A stretch of DNA of 64,000 nucleotides from Puccinia triticina (taxonomy: Eukaryota > Basidiomycota > Pucciniomycetes > Pucciniales > Pucciniaceae), in the NCBI RefSeq assembly GCF_026914185.1, contig NC_070560.1:2223501-2287500 (forward strand). Direction: 5' to 3'. The position numbers and the translations under genes were made by a program. Shown here piece by piece: positions 10,341 through 21,659 of the stretch. How positions within the stretch are numbered: position 1 is the stretch's first letter; the number at the start of each line of letters is the position of its first letter. The notes under the pieces are model-generated. The model was given only the letters and a program-made list of their open reading frames with translations. It was not told the origin of the DNA and did not search any database.

Positions 10341-10680
10341 AAAATTTGAAAGTTTGTGGTTTTAGAAATTGAGTTTGCTGGAATTGAAATTCTCTCCTGG
10401 TTTATCAGAAGTTTCTCAGTACATATGAAGATATGAATCTATTATTCTCCTATTCCTTTATTATCTTTTCCAATTTTTTCCCCAGTTTTTGAATTGATGG
10501 TAAATGATTGACCATTTTCATGTACATAGTCACTGATTATTCTAGATTTGTGAAGTCTAGTGAATTCTTGCAAATATTTCTTTTTCTCTGCAGTGAAATC
10601 TACATATTTACTTCTGTTTTGTATTTTACCATTAGAAAACTGAAAAACAAAGAAAGGAAAAAAAAATTCAAGAAACATCA
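10341..10680. other. 3' flank of gene A
   Basis: AT-rich flank after the gene A stop codon. No further gene, repeat or certain polyadenylation signal can be supported. Confidence 0.3.
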
Positions 10681-10867
10681 TAATAGGGGGTATCAAATAT
10701 GAGAAATCCACAAGTAGAAACCAGTCAATTGGCCAAAAGTGAAATTTGTCACCAGTGGATCCCAAAATGGGGTAGAAGAAGGACCAGCATGTTTTAAAAA
10801 TGGCAGGTTTTTTCAAACCCGTCAATTACCAAATGGTGGATTTTGTCATATTTGATACCCCCTAATA
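10681..10867. mobile_element. MITE, 177 bp, with TIRs and TAATA flanks
   Basis: Terminal inverted repeats start GGGGGTATCAAATATGA (10686) and end with its near-complement, TCATATTTGATACCCCC (10862). Both sides are flanked by TAATA (10681-10685 and 10863-10867). The arms pair for about 28 bases with one gap, reaching GAAATCCAC. There is no coding capacity. A TA-containing target duplication suggests a Tc1/mariner-type (Stowaway-like) MITE. Confidence 0.65.
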
Positions 10868-11019
10868 TAAATGAGTGAAATCAAAATGCACCTTCTGATG
10901 TTCTAGTCCTCACTTTGACTCAAAAATAAAGACAGAAGATATGTATTTCTCAATTTTAAAAAGCAATTCATCAAGCCAAATTAAGTAATACAGATAATGG
11001 ATAATGTTTCTACCTGCAC

Positions 11020-11170
11020 AAAGCTCCTTTCAGGTGGGGTATCTGTTAAGCCACTTGCAGGTAAGGACTGGGTTGAGTCTCCCGCAGGAAAATATAGAAG
11101 GTCCGGTATGTCAGGTAATTTCGCGTTCCTAGCCAGCAAAGCCTCCGGCAAACTTGTGTAGACAGGTCAG
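11020..11170 (-). pseudogene. Relic of the large secreted-protein family
   Basis: Read on the minus strand, about 42 codons (PVYTSLPEALL ... DLLYFPAGDSTQSLPASGLT) align with the gene 2 segment APIYPTPPAALRA ... ELLRPSTHSLPANGLT. The frame ends in a stop on each side and no other part of the gene is present. It is a short decayed fragment, which shows the family was once more extensive in this region. Confidence 0.5.
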
Positions 11171-11699
11171 AGCATCAGCACTGGGGGAGGTAAACCGGGT
11201 TGCTATCCCACATTTACCAACCCAAACCCAACAAACACCACTCACCCGGGGTGCCAAATAAGTTTCTATTTTGGATTGGGAGGTAAAAATTGACATTGGG
11301 TTGCTACATCTGGCAAGTTGCAACCCACTAGCAACTCAATAGCACTCAAGAAAGGCAGCTATCTGAGGACACCTCTGGTTGTGCATTACACTTGCCATTA
11401 ATTTCCGATCACCAATCCTACCCCCAATTCCTCCACTGTATATCCTGAAAAAGCTCAACATTAATTGCAAAATTTCAACCCAGGACTTTGAATTCCTACC
11501 AAAAAATCCAATCAAACATTTCCAACAGCTTTGAAGACATCTACATCAATCCAACTATTGATCCAAGTCTTGCCTCCATGAACAATATTTATTCTTCTCC
11601 TTGGGTTTCTTTTGGCTGAGCTCATCTTTCTGCATGTGCTTCATTTTCTAGCTACCAGCATATTAGCGAGCAACACTTCAACTACAAAAGCAAGCCATC

Positions 11700-12113
11700 C
11701 CATCGAAGTTGATTCTGATGCGGGGAAGCATCCAAAATAGAAAAACAGGTGGCAAGCAAGGAAAGCACCTGTACCCGCTAGGAAGAAGACATTGGCAGCC
11801 CGGAGGGATGTACCAACTGTAAAAAACCCACCCACCCTGGAAAACACTCCGGCGGAGAGTATGTTATCAGATGATAGTAATTCAGAAGCAAATGAACCAA
11901 CCAAAACCAATATGGCAATTTCCAAAAAAACTGCGCTGGTCTTGTTGAAGAAAACAAATCAAAGAAGGCAGCCACTGGTGAAACTGAACCAAAAAAACAT
12001 CATGCAAAAAGCTACACTGACAACAAGGAAGTGCAGATCTGCAAGTCATGGCTTGAGGTTTCCCAAGACCTCCCCCTGTGAAAATAAAAATCAAGAAACT
12101 GCTTCCACTTGAC
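11700..12113 (+). pseudogene. Lys-rich fragment with trihelix/NAM-like start
   Basis: A basic, Ser/Lys-rich frame (from about 11792) shifts near 12005 into a frame reading SYTDNKEVQICKSWLEVSQD. That resembles the start of the Myb/trihelix-like DNA-binding segment found in plant NAM-like and PIF-element ORF1-type proteins. The copy is frameshifted and stops within ten codons. It is followed at 12118 by a GGCCCCGTTTGG motif like the MITE end at 19166, so the fragment may have been cut by an insertion. Confidence 0.3.
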
Positions 12114-12804
12114 ATTAAGGCCCCGTTTGGCACCAATATAAATATAGGTGATATAATCACTGATTAATTCAATAAAAAATACAAAATTCAACATAAAGCC
12201 TCCAATTTTTTTTTTGTAGGCAACCCACAGTGCTGGTCTCTCCAACTGATAACTCGCATGCAACTGATTGAGCCATCTTCAGCACCATAATACCATTATA
12301 TTGCTTTTGACCAAGGGGGCGTGTTTATATAGAGGGGAAAGAGCAGGAGGGAACATGAGGCGCTTGGAGGCGCTTCAGGACCAGGTGGGAACTGGAAGCG
12401 CTCAAGGGAAGCAGATCCTCATGAGGATCAAAATTGGAAATGATCAAGGCAGTGTAATGATCAGTACTGATCTTAGATCAGTAGCAGTGCACACTAGCTG
12501 ATCATAACCAATCATTGATTCCAATGTCCATTCAGTGCTCTTTGAATTGGATTAAATCATGTATTGTTTATGTATTTATATCATAACCAATATGTTATGT
12601 AAATAGGGACTGAGGCGTAACAGGGGGTAAATGAGTAATACCTGTCTTGGGGTATTTCACGTGTACAGTAATATTACAATGTATTGTAATCTTACTGTTT
12701 GCACATAACTTAACTCTTATAACAACAGTACATTATGGTACCTGTATTTAACTATGGTTATCTGTAATGTGATGTATAACAAGAGTAAATTCTTAAGCTT
12801 GTAT
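12114..12804. other. AT-rich spacer
   Basis: I see no gene. The stretch starts with a single GGCCCCGTTTGG end that could be half of a MITE. Confidence 0.3.
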
Positions 12805-13999
12805 CTAATGATATACATATGTAATAAAGGTGTGAAAGGAATGTACTATAATTAATGTGAACAATTGCAGGTAATTGGTACATGTAAGGTACTGTGACAT
12901 GTACTCTGTGGCTGACACATGAGTTATTGACGCTAGAGAGAGGTAGGGCCTCATGGATCTCGTGTTCTGCGCTTCCTGGGCGCGGAGAAACAGGTTGAAT
13001 TGTTTGTTGAACATGTTGATGAGGCTGGTTAATTCCTCCTCCTCTGGGATGAGGTCCATTGGGCCGGAGGACGCTTCTCGTCGAGGGCTCTGAATGTACG
13101 GAAGGAGGGCTAGATTGGGCGCCGCCGTGGGTCTCATACCCTTTGGGTTGGTAGGCTGGGAGGGCGGTTGACTCGTCAGAGGAAGGTTCACCGTTAAATC
13201 TATCTGTTCCCTGTCAATAGGCCGTGGAACTGGCGTGGATCTGCTCGACGCTAGGGCTATAGATGTCTCCCTCGGATGGTATAGCGCCAGAGGGATCCCT
13301 GTATCTGGGGGGAGCGGCTCCTCCTCCGGGAGCTTGAGTAAATCCTCCTGCAGAAGCGGAAATGCTGACTCTAGCTCTTCAAAGCCGTTCTTCTGCGGCG
13401 GGGCTGAGGCGGTAGCGGTGGCGCAGTTCTGCTGAGAGGTCTCTGCCATTTCTAAGGTGGGGAGGCATGATGATTACGTGTAAGAAAGATGATAATTTAC
13501 TGGGAAAAAGAGGATTAAGGATTGTTCAAGGTCAAATGCCTGAGGATTTAGCTTTAGCAGAAATTCTCTTGCTTTTCCTTGTAGTAGAAGACAATTTTTT
13601 CTTGTTTTCCTTTGCGCTTGACTTTGCTGAGGAATTAGAGGTCCACTTGGCTATGTTGACAGGAGCTATGGTCCTTTTTCAACGATTTTTCGGCGCTTTT
13701 GCGGTAGCTATAGGAGTCCACGCGGTGCTACTGATCAAATTGCCGTTACACGGATCTGATACTACTTTGTCGTTGTAGTTTTCTTTGTCTGCGCTAGTCT
13801 GCGCCGTCAAGATTTTTTTTACAGTCAGCTGCGGTAATTGTAGATAAGAAGAAGGAGAATCTTTTGAGCAGACACCGTTTTTTTCTATCTCTTCCTGATC
13901 CGAAGATATAGAGGGTTCTGGGGAGGATAAGTCCGACGAAGGGATCAATAGAGGTGCGGAAGACTCGCAAGTCTGCACTTTCACGAGTACACAAGACAT
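12805..13999 (-). pseudogene. Retrotransposon gag-like N-terminal region (decayed)
   Basis: Two minus-strand frames (13999-13679 and 13449-12805) are Ser/Thr/Lys- and Pro-rich and contain FNKQFNLFLRAQEAQNTRSM, resembling the spacer before the gag core of fungal LTR elements. The first frame ends in TGA at 13679-13681. The linking DNA has further TGA stops at 13526-13528 and 13532-13534, and all three lie in TTGA. The region follows the minus-strand LTR at 14226-15760 in the order expected for LTR then gag. No capsid core, protease or polymerase follows, so the element is truncated. Confidence 0.45.
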
Positions 14000-14225
14000 A
14001 TTTTTTTTTTCAAGGGTTCAGTTAGGGAATTTATCAATGTAAGAGCAATTTGGAATAACTTTTGAAGAATTTTAGCGGTAGTAGGATATGTAGAAAAAAA
14101 ATTTAAGTGATTTTTTTGAATTTTTTTTAAGGTTTTTGTTTGATTTAGTCAGGATGATCAGTCCTTTGGATTTTGAGCAGTCTAGAATTATGAAAAGGTG
14201 AGTAATTTTCCCAATGAGGCCCCCA

Positions 14226-15760
14226 ATTGTGAGCCTGAGTCTCTATAGTGACAGCAGGACACAAGAAAAAAGGGGGGAATATTTGGATAAAGAAAATACA
14301 AATATAAGAGAGAGAGAGAAATAGAGAGAGAAACTGAGAAGGATCAAGATAAGAAGATATTCAAGGTTATTCTGGTGGGAATGCACGTCCACTGGCAATG
14401 CTACCTCTTCAGAAGAGTGCTGCCAAGCTGTGCTAGAAAGTGCTACAGCCTCCTCTCACCAAAGAAACGTGGAGGGATCCTGGATTAGACAAGTTTAATC
14501 CAGGCACAATTTTTTATCTTCCTTCTGGATAGTCAAGGTTCTTTAAAGGGAAACCTATGTGGTTTGTTTCTTGCAAAAACCACAGAAAAAGAATGATGTT
14601 AAGCAGTGTCAGGCTTGGTGATGCCAAGAGTATGAATACTCCTCTAGCTACGCCGGCGACAGAGCACGGTGCAATGTAGCGCGCAGCAAATGCGCGGTAG
14701 AAGTGCGAAGTAGCTTAGGAAAAGCTACTTCTAATGAAAAAAAAGAGGTTAACGGAGGGGCCAGGGGCGCCTGGGGTGGTTTAGTGCCCTCCGCGGTTCT
14801 TACAGGGCCTGCGCACGAAATGAGCAGGGGTTTTTGTGTCCTGTGACTTCTGGGGCCCTTGGAAAGGGGGTAGTTGCGCGATTACTCGCACCCAGGAGAT
14901 AGTTTGGGATAAAATCTCGATAGAAAAGGGAAAAAACGCAGACTTACTCTCAGCGAGGGTCTGCGGTAAAAAAGACTACCGATTCAAGTAAACCAAGGTC
15001 GAGGCAAGGTCCGGCTGGCGCACAGGTCAATTAGACGAGGGCAAGACGGGCAAAGCTTCGAAGTGGTTATAAATGTATCTGGGGGACCTTTAATCACCCA
15101 AAGGCCCCCATTTATATAGACGAGCTACAACCGGTAGGGTTGTAGCTCTATGTGGTTACGCTTCCTTTGGATCTTTGGCCGGAGGAATAGCGCGTTGACA
15201 GGAGCTTCCGAGGATTCTATGATCCAAGTCGCTCCTGTCAGTCATCTATTGGAGATGACGGATTCTCTCCTCGAACCAAGGGATGTTTTCCTGTTCATCT
15301 GCGGCCGGAGATGTACAGTAGTTCACTTTATTACTACACTCCTCCGGCCGTTTTCACATCAATTCTTTGGTTGATGTTTCTCCTAGTTCAATCAAACTGG
15401 AGAATGTCTTGCAACCCGTTCTCTTGGCCTGAGAACGGGTTTTTTAACCTGTTCAATGCTTTTGTCCTCCGGCCGATTCCTTCGGCAGGAGTTCTGTCAC
15501 TCGCTCCTTAGGTCGTAGTCGCTAAGGCCGGGCAGTTTTAGCAACTGCTTGGTGCTCTGCGCCGCAGTTTAGTATGTAAATTTAATGGCACAGCTAGATT
15601 AGTTAGCCGGGCTCTAACTTATTATAGTAGCCTGGCTGACAAGCAGGGACAGCCCTGCAATCAAGAATGAGGCAAAGGCCAGCAAAGAAGAGCAGATCAA
15701 GCAAGACACAGAGTTTTACCTCTGAGATAAACAAGGTTCAGTGAAAGAGGTTACTTACTG
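14226..15760 (-). repeat. LTR (minus orientation), first copy
   Basis: It aligns in order with 52480-55720 once the hAT insertion there is removed. Shared landmarks include GCCTGGGGTG, CTGTGACTTCTGGGGCCC, AGAAAAGGGAAAAAA, the hairpin GAGCTACAACC/GGGTTGTAGCTC near 15121-15147, and a GGGGG(A/G)CCTTT/AAAGGCCCCC hairpin near 15080-15110. Read on the minus strand, TCTATATAAATGG near 15110 is a good TATA box. The inner end (about 14226) is followed on the minus strand by TTGGGGGCCTCATTGGG, a plausible primer-binding site. The outer end is not fixed. Confidence 0.55.
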
Positions 15761-16687
15761 TCAATATCCTAGGCGCCTGTGACGGTAGGTATACTGGGAG
15801 TGTTGTAAACTCTTTGGTGGTGATCCTGGGGTTATCTGGGGTGTGGTTCTGGTGTGCTGAAGTCTGTAGATCCGCCTCAGGCAAGGGGGATCCTGACTAC
15901 AAAAATTTTCACAGTTTGCTCATGTAATTTACATATGTACATGTGGTTTGGCGCGCCTGGTAGCGCTGACACGTCACAACTGCGCATGCGCGCTACAACT
16001 CAATAACTCAGGGAAGGAGTAGAGTTACAAAGAATTGGTAAGTTGTAACTAGGGTTAAAATTGCGCGAGGAAATAGAATATGAAGTCTATAAAGTAATTC
16101 ATATGTAGAAAGTAGAAAAAGGCAGACTTTAGGTCAGCTGAGTTGACTCTAAGGCTGACAACCCCTTAGTTAACCGTTCACGTACTAACTCTGTAAATTC
16201 TTTGCAAATCGCCGCCGGGATTGGAATAGGCCTGAAGGGATTTCAAGTGAAGACCGTTGCACGAATAAAGCACTGAGATGAGCCTTTAGGCTTGAGAAGG
16301 GATAATGAGAGGATAAGAGCTCACCGGATCGGCTCGGATTGGAGGCGCGGATAGAAAAGAAGAAGAAACGATGAGGTTGATTGCGCTGAACTAGACTATG
16401 GCAGATATAGGCTAAATACACAGGGCATACTTGTGGTTCGGAACACAATGAATATGCAAGGAAAACAATGGAAGGTGATGGAAAGTGATGGAACTCGGGT
16501 AAAGGAAACAGGTGACATTCTCACTATCACAGACAGAGCGCGCACGCACATAACAGGCACAGTAATACAACACATCAAAACAGGGATCGAGGTCACAAGC
16601 TGAGGTAGGAGGATGGCATGACTTGAGCTAAAAGGAGAGCATGTGGTTGACTTAAAGTGTGGATAGGAGTGACAGCTGGTTTGAGGA

Positions 16688-17224
16688 TCATGAGGTAGAA
16701 GGAAGTGAGATAGAAATCCAACAAGGCCTAATTTGCCAAGGCTTGTGCTGAACCGTGGGTATTTGGTACAGTTGACCAATAGTGCATTTCAGCAAGCCCC
16801 ACTCCTCCGGTCCAAACGATAACACCTTCTCCCGAAGTACAATGACCTCCGCTAACAAGTGAAAATCATCCTTGCTCAGGTAGCCGGGAGGACCAAAGTT
16901 GAGACTCTCCATTCTCTCCGCCGTGATCCGTTCCGTTGGCACAAACCTTGAAGGCAATTTGTGTAGCGGAGTTTTTTAAGGGTTCTGACTCCACTCAATT
17001 TGTTGCAGCGGCAGATTCAGCTCCTGCGGCATTGCCACATTCCGCGGCCTAACCTTTTTTGCCACCGGTTTGTAACGTCCGCCATTCACCCAAGTCACTT
17101 GGACTTCGCCGTTCTCCTTTGTTTCCCAAGCCAGGAGCAAACCTGGACAAACACACTTTCTTTTGCTCACAACTGTGGAACAAGGGTAGGGTTTTGTAGA
17201 CAACCAACTCAGAGATGCACACAA
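16688..17224 (-). pseudogene. Ty3/gypsy polyprotein fragment (linker before reverse transcriptase)
   Basis: The minus strand reads VTWVNGGRYKPVAKKVRPRNVAMPQELNLPLQ, then a TAA stop and, in the same frame, FVPTERITAERMESLNFGPPGYLSKDDFHLLAEVIVLREKVLSFGPEE ... YQIPTVQHKPWQ. This is the typical region just before the reverse transcriptase in rust gypsy polyproteins. It is split by one stop and cut off before any RT motif. It lies upstream of the LTR at 14226-15760 on the same strand, so it could belong to a different, older element. Confidence 0.55.
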
Positions 17225-17250
17225 TGGAGGACTTACTTTTAAGGTTGGGC

Positions 17251-18681
17251 TTTAGGCACGCCAAAAAAATGCCGGATGCACGCCAAAAAAGGTGTGAACT
17301 CCGGACCACTCCAAGATTTTTGGAGTGGAGGATTGTTCACTCCAAAACCAGCCCCCATTTGGAGTGCCCAACCCGGCACTCCAGGCTGGTATGGAGTGAA
17401 CACCCTGCCACACCAAAAACAGCCCCCCCCCCTCAATGGCCAGTCTGTGCCGGCCATTGAGGGCAGTATGTACACTCAATGACCAGCATAGGCCGGCCAT
17501 TGAGGGTAGTACACTCAATGATTGCCACAGGCCGGCCATTGAGGGCAGTACACTTAATGACCGGCACAGGCCGGCCATCGAGGGCAGTACACTTGATGAA
17601 CAGCACAGGCCGGCCATCCAGGGCAGTACACTTGATGACTGGCACAGGCCAGTCATCAAGCAGACACACCCCTCTTGATGACCGGCATACTAGACCGGTC
17701 ATTGAGAGGATCCATCCCTCTTGATGACCGGTCTATACCGGTCATCAAGAGGGGTATGTCCGCTCAATAACTGGCCTGTACCGGTCATTGAGAGGGATCA
17801 ATCCTTTTGATGAGCAGGATAGACCGTTCATCAAGAGGATACATCCCTATCAATGACCGGTCAGTCCCGGTCATCGAGAGGGGTGTGTCCTCTTAATGAC
17901 CGGCCTATCCCGGTAATCAAGAGGGATCTGTCCTCTCAATGACCTTGATGACCGGTCAGTCCTGGTCATTGAGAGGGGCGTTTCCTCTTGATGACCGGCC
18001 TATCGTGTCATCAAGAGGGATATGTCCTCTCAATGACCGGGATCCTCTCAATGATTGGGATAGACCAGTCATCAAGAGGAATGGATCCTCTCAATGACCG
18101 GTCTATGCCGGTCATCAATAGGAGTGTGTCTCTCAATGACTGGTCTATGCTGGTCATCAAGAGGAGTGTATCTCTTGATGACCGGTCTATGCCAGTAATT
18201 GAGAGGGGTGTGTCCGCTCAATGACTGGCACAGGCCGGTCATTGAGTGTACTGCCCTTGATGGTCGGCCTGTGCCAGTCATTGAGTGTACTGCCCTTGAT
18301 GGCCGGCCTGTGCCGGTCATCAAGTGTACATAGTGCCCTTGATGGCCGGCCTGTGCCGGTCATCCAGTTTACATACTGCCCTTGATGGCCGGCCTGTGCC
18401 GGTCATCCAGTGTACATACTGCCCTTGATGGCCAGCCTGTGCCGGTCATCAAGTGTACATACTTCCCTTGATGGCCGGCGCAGACCCGCCATCAAGGGGG
18501 GGCTGGTTTTGGTGTGGCAGAGTGTTCCCTCCATACCAGCCTGGAGTTCCGGGTTGGGCACTCCAAATGGGGGCTGGTTTTGGAGTGAACAATCCTCCAC
18601 TCCAAAAATCTTGGAGTGGTCCGGACTCCGGAGTTCACACCTTTTTTGGCGTGCATCCAGCATTTTTTTGGAGTGCCTAAA
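17251..18681. mobile_element. 1.4 kb foldback element made of palindromic tandem units
   Basis: Arms of about 200 bases are inverted copies of each other. The left arm begins TTTAGGCACGCCAAAAAAATG and the right arm ends with the near-complement. Both arms contain CCACTCCAAGATTTTTGGAG, CTCCAAAACCAGCCCCCATT and CCAGGCTGGTATGGAG. Between them lie roughly 20-25 tandem units of 38-44 bases. Each unit has TGACCGG...CCGGTCA, and most central units also have CAAGAGG...CCTCTTG-type pairing, so the whole element can fold on either strand. No protein is encoded; frames across it are repeat shadows. No clear target duplication is seen. Confidence 0.75.
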
Positions 18682-19985
18682 AGGGACTCCTGTCCGTGCT
18701 AAGCGGTGGCAGTCGTGTGAGGGGATGGTTGCTGTTTAGGCTTCCCTCGAGGTTGGTGGTCCGTGAAGATGAGCGCAGAAAATGGGATCAGAGATAGCTG
18801 CGTGGTTGGGGGGGGGTGGTTTTGAGATGTTCACTGGGGGTTTGGATCCTTGGCAGCGGTTGTTTTGTTTTGAGAGATTGAGGGATGTGAGCTTAAGGAT
18901 GCAAAGGAAAGGAATCTGAAACTTTGGATGAAGGATGATTGTCCCTGGTTTGCTGTTCTTTTTTTTGAGGTCCCCAACCACACAAGCTGACTGAGGCTCT
19001 GATTGCTCAAAATCCTGATGCCCTGTTTTCAAGAGTGCTGTGATCACCAGCTTGCGTCTGATTGCTACGCTTCAGCTATATTTAGCAACTCTGCGCTCAT
19101 ATAGCAATATATTAGTGTTCCTTATTGCTACGCTAATTAAACAAATAATTAGCAGTAATTATTGAGGCCCCGTTTGGCTGCCGTGTTATACATCATAAAT
19201 GGTTGAATTTATGACGCCGCGACCCAAAGTTTGCCCCCCGTTGCCACCAAAACTTTGAAACCCCCGGGGGTTGTGCATCATAAATTTGAAAATTTATGAC
19301 GTATAACGCAGCAGCCAAATGGGGCCTGAATAATTAGTGGTATTTATCTAATCTGGGAAAAAACTAGACCTCTAGCTCCAGAATCTATAAGCTATTGATG
19401 CCCTAATGTTTGGGATAAGTTGAAGATTTAGCAGGATGTGCATTAGCCCCACTATTGATGTGCTAATTACTGCGCTAATTTGAATATTTAGTGTTTATCC
19501 TGCTAAACTGGCATGTAGCAATGTTTTAGCGGGTGCAGCGGCTTTGGCGCTAAAATACAGCTATTTTTAGTGTTAGCACCTTCAAAAAGCTAAACTTATA
19601 CATGGCACAGGGAAATAGTGAAGCAAGGGTGTCGCTACACTACGCGCTATACCTAGCGCTGGACTGTTACTGCTATTGCTAACTGCCCAGATTATTAGTG
19701 GCAAGTGCTACGCTACTTTTTTAGCGGCACTAATTACATATAAAGTAATAGATGCATCGTTGCTGGCAGGCATACATATGTATGTCCACAAAATTTGGAT
19801 CAAATAATGAGCTGGCTGTGATATGAATGCTGGAATTTGATTTTATGCTAGGCCATCTGGACCCTGAATGGGCTGCTTGGTAGAAGCATATCTATGTACA
19901 AGCATACAAAGACCACATACGGGCTTCACCATCTCAACAATTTTAACTTCTAGATATAGAAATTAAAAGGTTTTTAAGTTGTTGT
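18682..19985. repeat. Non-coding repeat region with AGCGC/TAGC motifs
   Basis: I see no gene. From about 19050 to 19740 there are many short GCTACGC, TAGCGC and TTAGCG motifs like those at 4390-4775, interrupted by the MITE at 19163-19329. The rest is unassigned. Confidence 0.35.
19163..19329. mobile_element. MITE, 161 bp, GGCCCCGTTTGG termini
   Basis: The inverted ends start GGCCCCGTTTGGCTGC (19166) and finish GCAGCCAAATGGGGCC (19326). Pairing extends over about 35 bases into TTATAC(A/G)TCATAAAT. The flanks are TGA on both sides, which fits a 3-bp target duplication of PIF/Harbinger type. It is non-coding. Confidence 0.65.
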
Positions 19986-20184
19986 TTGTGTTTGCCTGTT
20001 GTTGACAACCAGCTCGACCTCCGGCTCCCGTGGACACCGGGGCCGGCCTCTGAGCTGCGCTCTGCCGGCCACCTCACATCGCAAGAGCAGCTGCCAGCAA
20101 CACGCCTAGAGCGCGACCGGCCTCGGCGTGGGCAGGTTACCGGCCCCGGCTCCCCGGCTGTTCGACGCCTATTTTATCGAAGCT

Positions 20185-20501
20185 GACGGCGGCGACACGA
20201 CGGTCGCCAGGGTCATCACCCTTGAGCTGGTGCAACAACAGGCCCACATGATTGGATGTTCTCCGGGTACTCTCCACACTTATAAGAAGCCCTCGGCGGG
20301 CCGATACATCCCAACTGTGTTGCTGCAACACAGCTCGACCGCTCGTACAAATATCTTCGTTCGTGTTCCTGGGCACCAGTGTCCTTACTTGCCGGGCTTT
20401 TTCTTTCCAAAGTTCGCGATTAGTTCGCCCCATTTAGACTCTTCCGATAGCAACGTTGGAGGGCATATTTCGAGACCCGATTGCCAGCTCAGCACCCGCC
20501 G
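20185..20501 (+). promoter_or_regulatory. Upstream region of small secreted gene copy B
   Basis: GC-rich DNA sharing the GACGGCGGCGACACGACGGTCGCC block with copies A and C. Nearer the ATG it also shares CAACGTTGGAGGGCATA and CCAGCTCAGCACCC, which correspond to CAACATTGGTGGGAATA and TCAGCTCAGTAACACTC in copy A. The near-ATG part is probably the conserved 5' untranslated leader. Confidence 0.45.
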
Positions 20502-21101
20502 ATGCACCTCCCCCGCGCCGCCTTTTTGCTATCCTGCGCGCCCCCCCCCCGGGCTGCTGGCTGCTGCGCCCAAGCCTCAACCCATCATAGACAAAGGAAC
20601 GACGTTCACATGTTTCGACCTCAAGGATTCCGGTTTCACAAACGGGTGGTGTGCCACTCTACTTCAAAACCCAGGTCTAAAAAATTACTACTTCAGTAAG
20701 TGGTTGTTTTCAACGAATCTTATACACCAAAACATGACAGTTCAAGAATTCTTGGGGTGTACTTCATTTCATCATAAACTGATTGATTGGGCTACTGTTC
20801 TTGGCACTCAACATTGGTCTTGAAAACGCTGTGATTTGCAGTTCGGGCCGCAAACAAGGTTGGGGCTGCAGAGCACTTCAACTACAACTGTGACAACTTG
20901 AAAATGGAGGGTAACAAGTGCTGCAAGAAGGATTGGGTACCCGTGAGTGCAGCACTCAAATCTCTTCTCCAAACCTGACCGAGTTGAGATCATTCATTAT
21001 GCTTCTTCAAAACTTCTCCCAAAAAGGTATACACCTCATCTGGTGCTCAAGTCGATGATAAGGATTGCCAGCAAAAGGCTGGAATTCCAAAAAACCCATG
21101 A
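20502..21101 (+). CDS. Small secreted Cys-rich protein, copy B, with frameshift at a C run
   Basis: Exons 20502-20695, 20842-20942 and 21027-21101 match copies A and E in intron positions and phases (donors GTAAGT and GTGAGT; acceptors GATTTGCAG and CCAAAAAG). The mature part keeps all six Cys positions (TCFDL, GWCAT, NYNCDN, KCC, KDCQ) and ends KNP. The signal-peptide start (MHLPRAAFLLSC) is out of frame by one base with the mature part. The shift lies in a run of ten C at 20541-20550, where nine would restore the phase seen in A. This could be an assembly error, a polymorphism, or a real lesion. The mature part and second exon are 101-base conserved, and their codons look under constraint. 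Confidence 0.7.
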
Positions 21102-21659
21102 TTGTCATCTGTATGCTCTTGGGACTGAATTCATGTTCAAATCAATGGAACTGTACATACATATATCACTCCATGGCCATTCTTCTCCTCCTTGAATATC
21201 TGTTCCCACTGTTTATCCAGTCTTTGGCATTTGATTGATTTGGATGAATAAAGAAACGGATTTACCAATGACATTCATGTTTTTGAACCAAATTGGGCCC
21301 AATGGTGTGCTTGTTCACTTGATGTATATGTACCATATCACACACACCTCTAATGTGCCGTACGTTAGGGTTAGAGATAATGCCTTCTCCTGCTTGAGTT
21401 GGGAGATAACTGGCAAGCCGTTCCTACGGAGGGCACTCGGCGTGGGGTCCCCCAGACCCGTCGTTTGAGTGGCTTTGTAAAAATAACTGATAAACGGGCC
21501 CACCTTGCTCAGAGAGAGAGAGAGTAGCCAGCCATCTCCGCGCGCTTTCACATACATATTTAGCTAATCCCCCTCCCCAATTACTGTTCAGTTCAACTCT
21601 AGACCAAGGATTCTTGTCTCACAATCACACATTTCCCCACTCAGAGAGTCTCAGACCGC
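21102..21659. other. 3' flank of copy B
   Basis: I see no gene. An AG repeat of about 16 bases lies near 21511-21526. The sequence just before 21660 (ending CAGAGAGTCTCAGACCGC) looks like a pyrimidine- and CA-rich 5' leader. Confidence 0.3.

Noticed and set aside
17480..18470. Regularly spaced repeats considered as a CRISPR array
   Set aside because: Units are contiguous palindromic variants without unique spacers, and the genome is eukaryotic.
17215..18739. Frames with repeated GRPSRAVHLMTGT-type peptides
   Set aside because: They are shadows of the palindromic tandem units in the foldback element, present on both strands.
20128..20823. 231-codon frame covering the upstream region and exon 1 of copy B
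   Set aside because: It reads through the conserved non-coding leader and past a good splice donor. Comparison with copies A and E shows the real start at 20502 and the intron from 20696.
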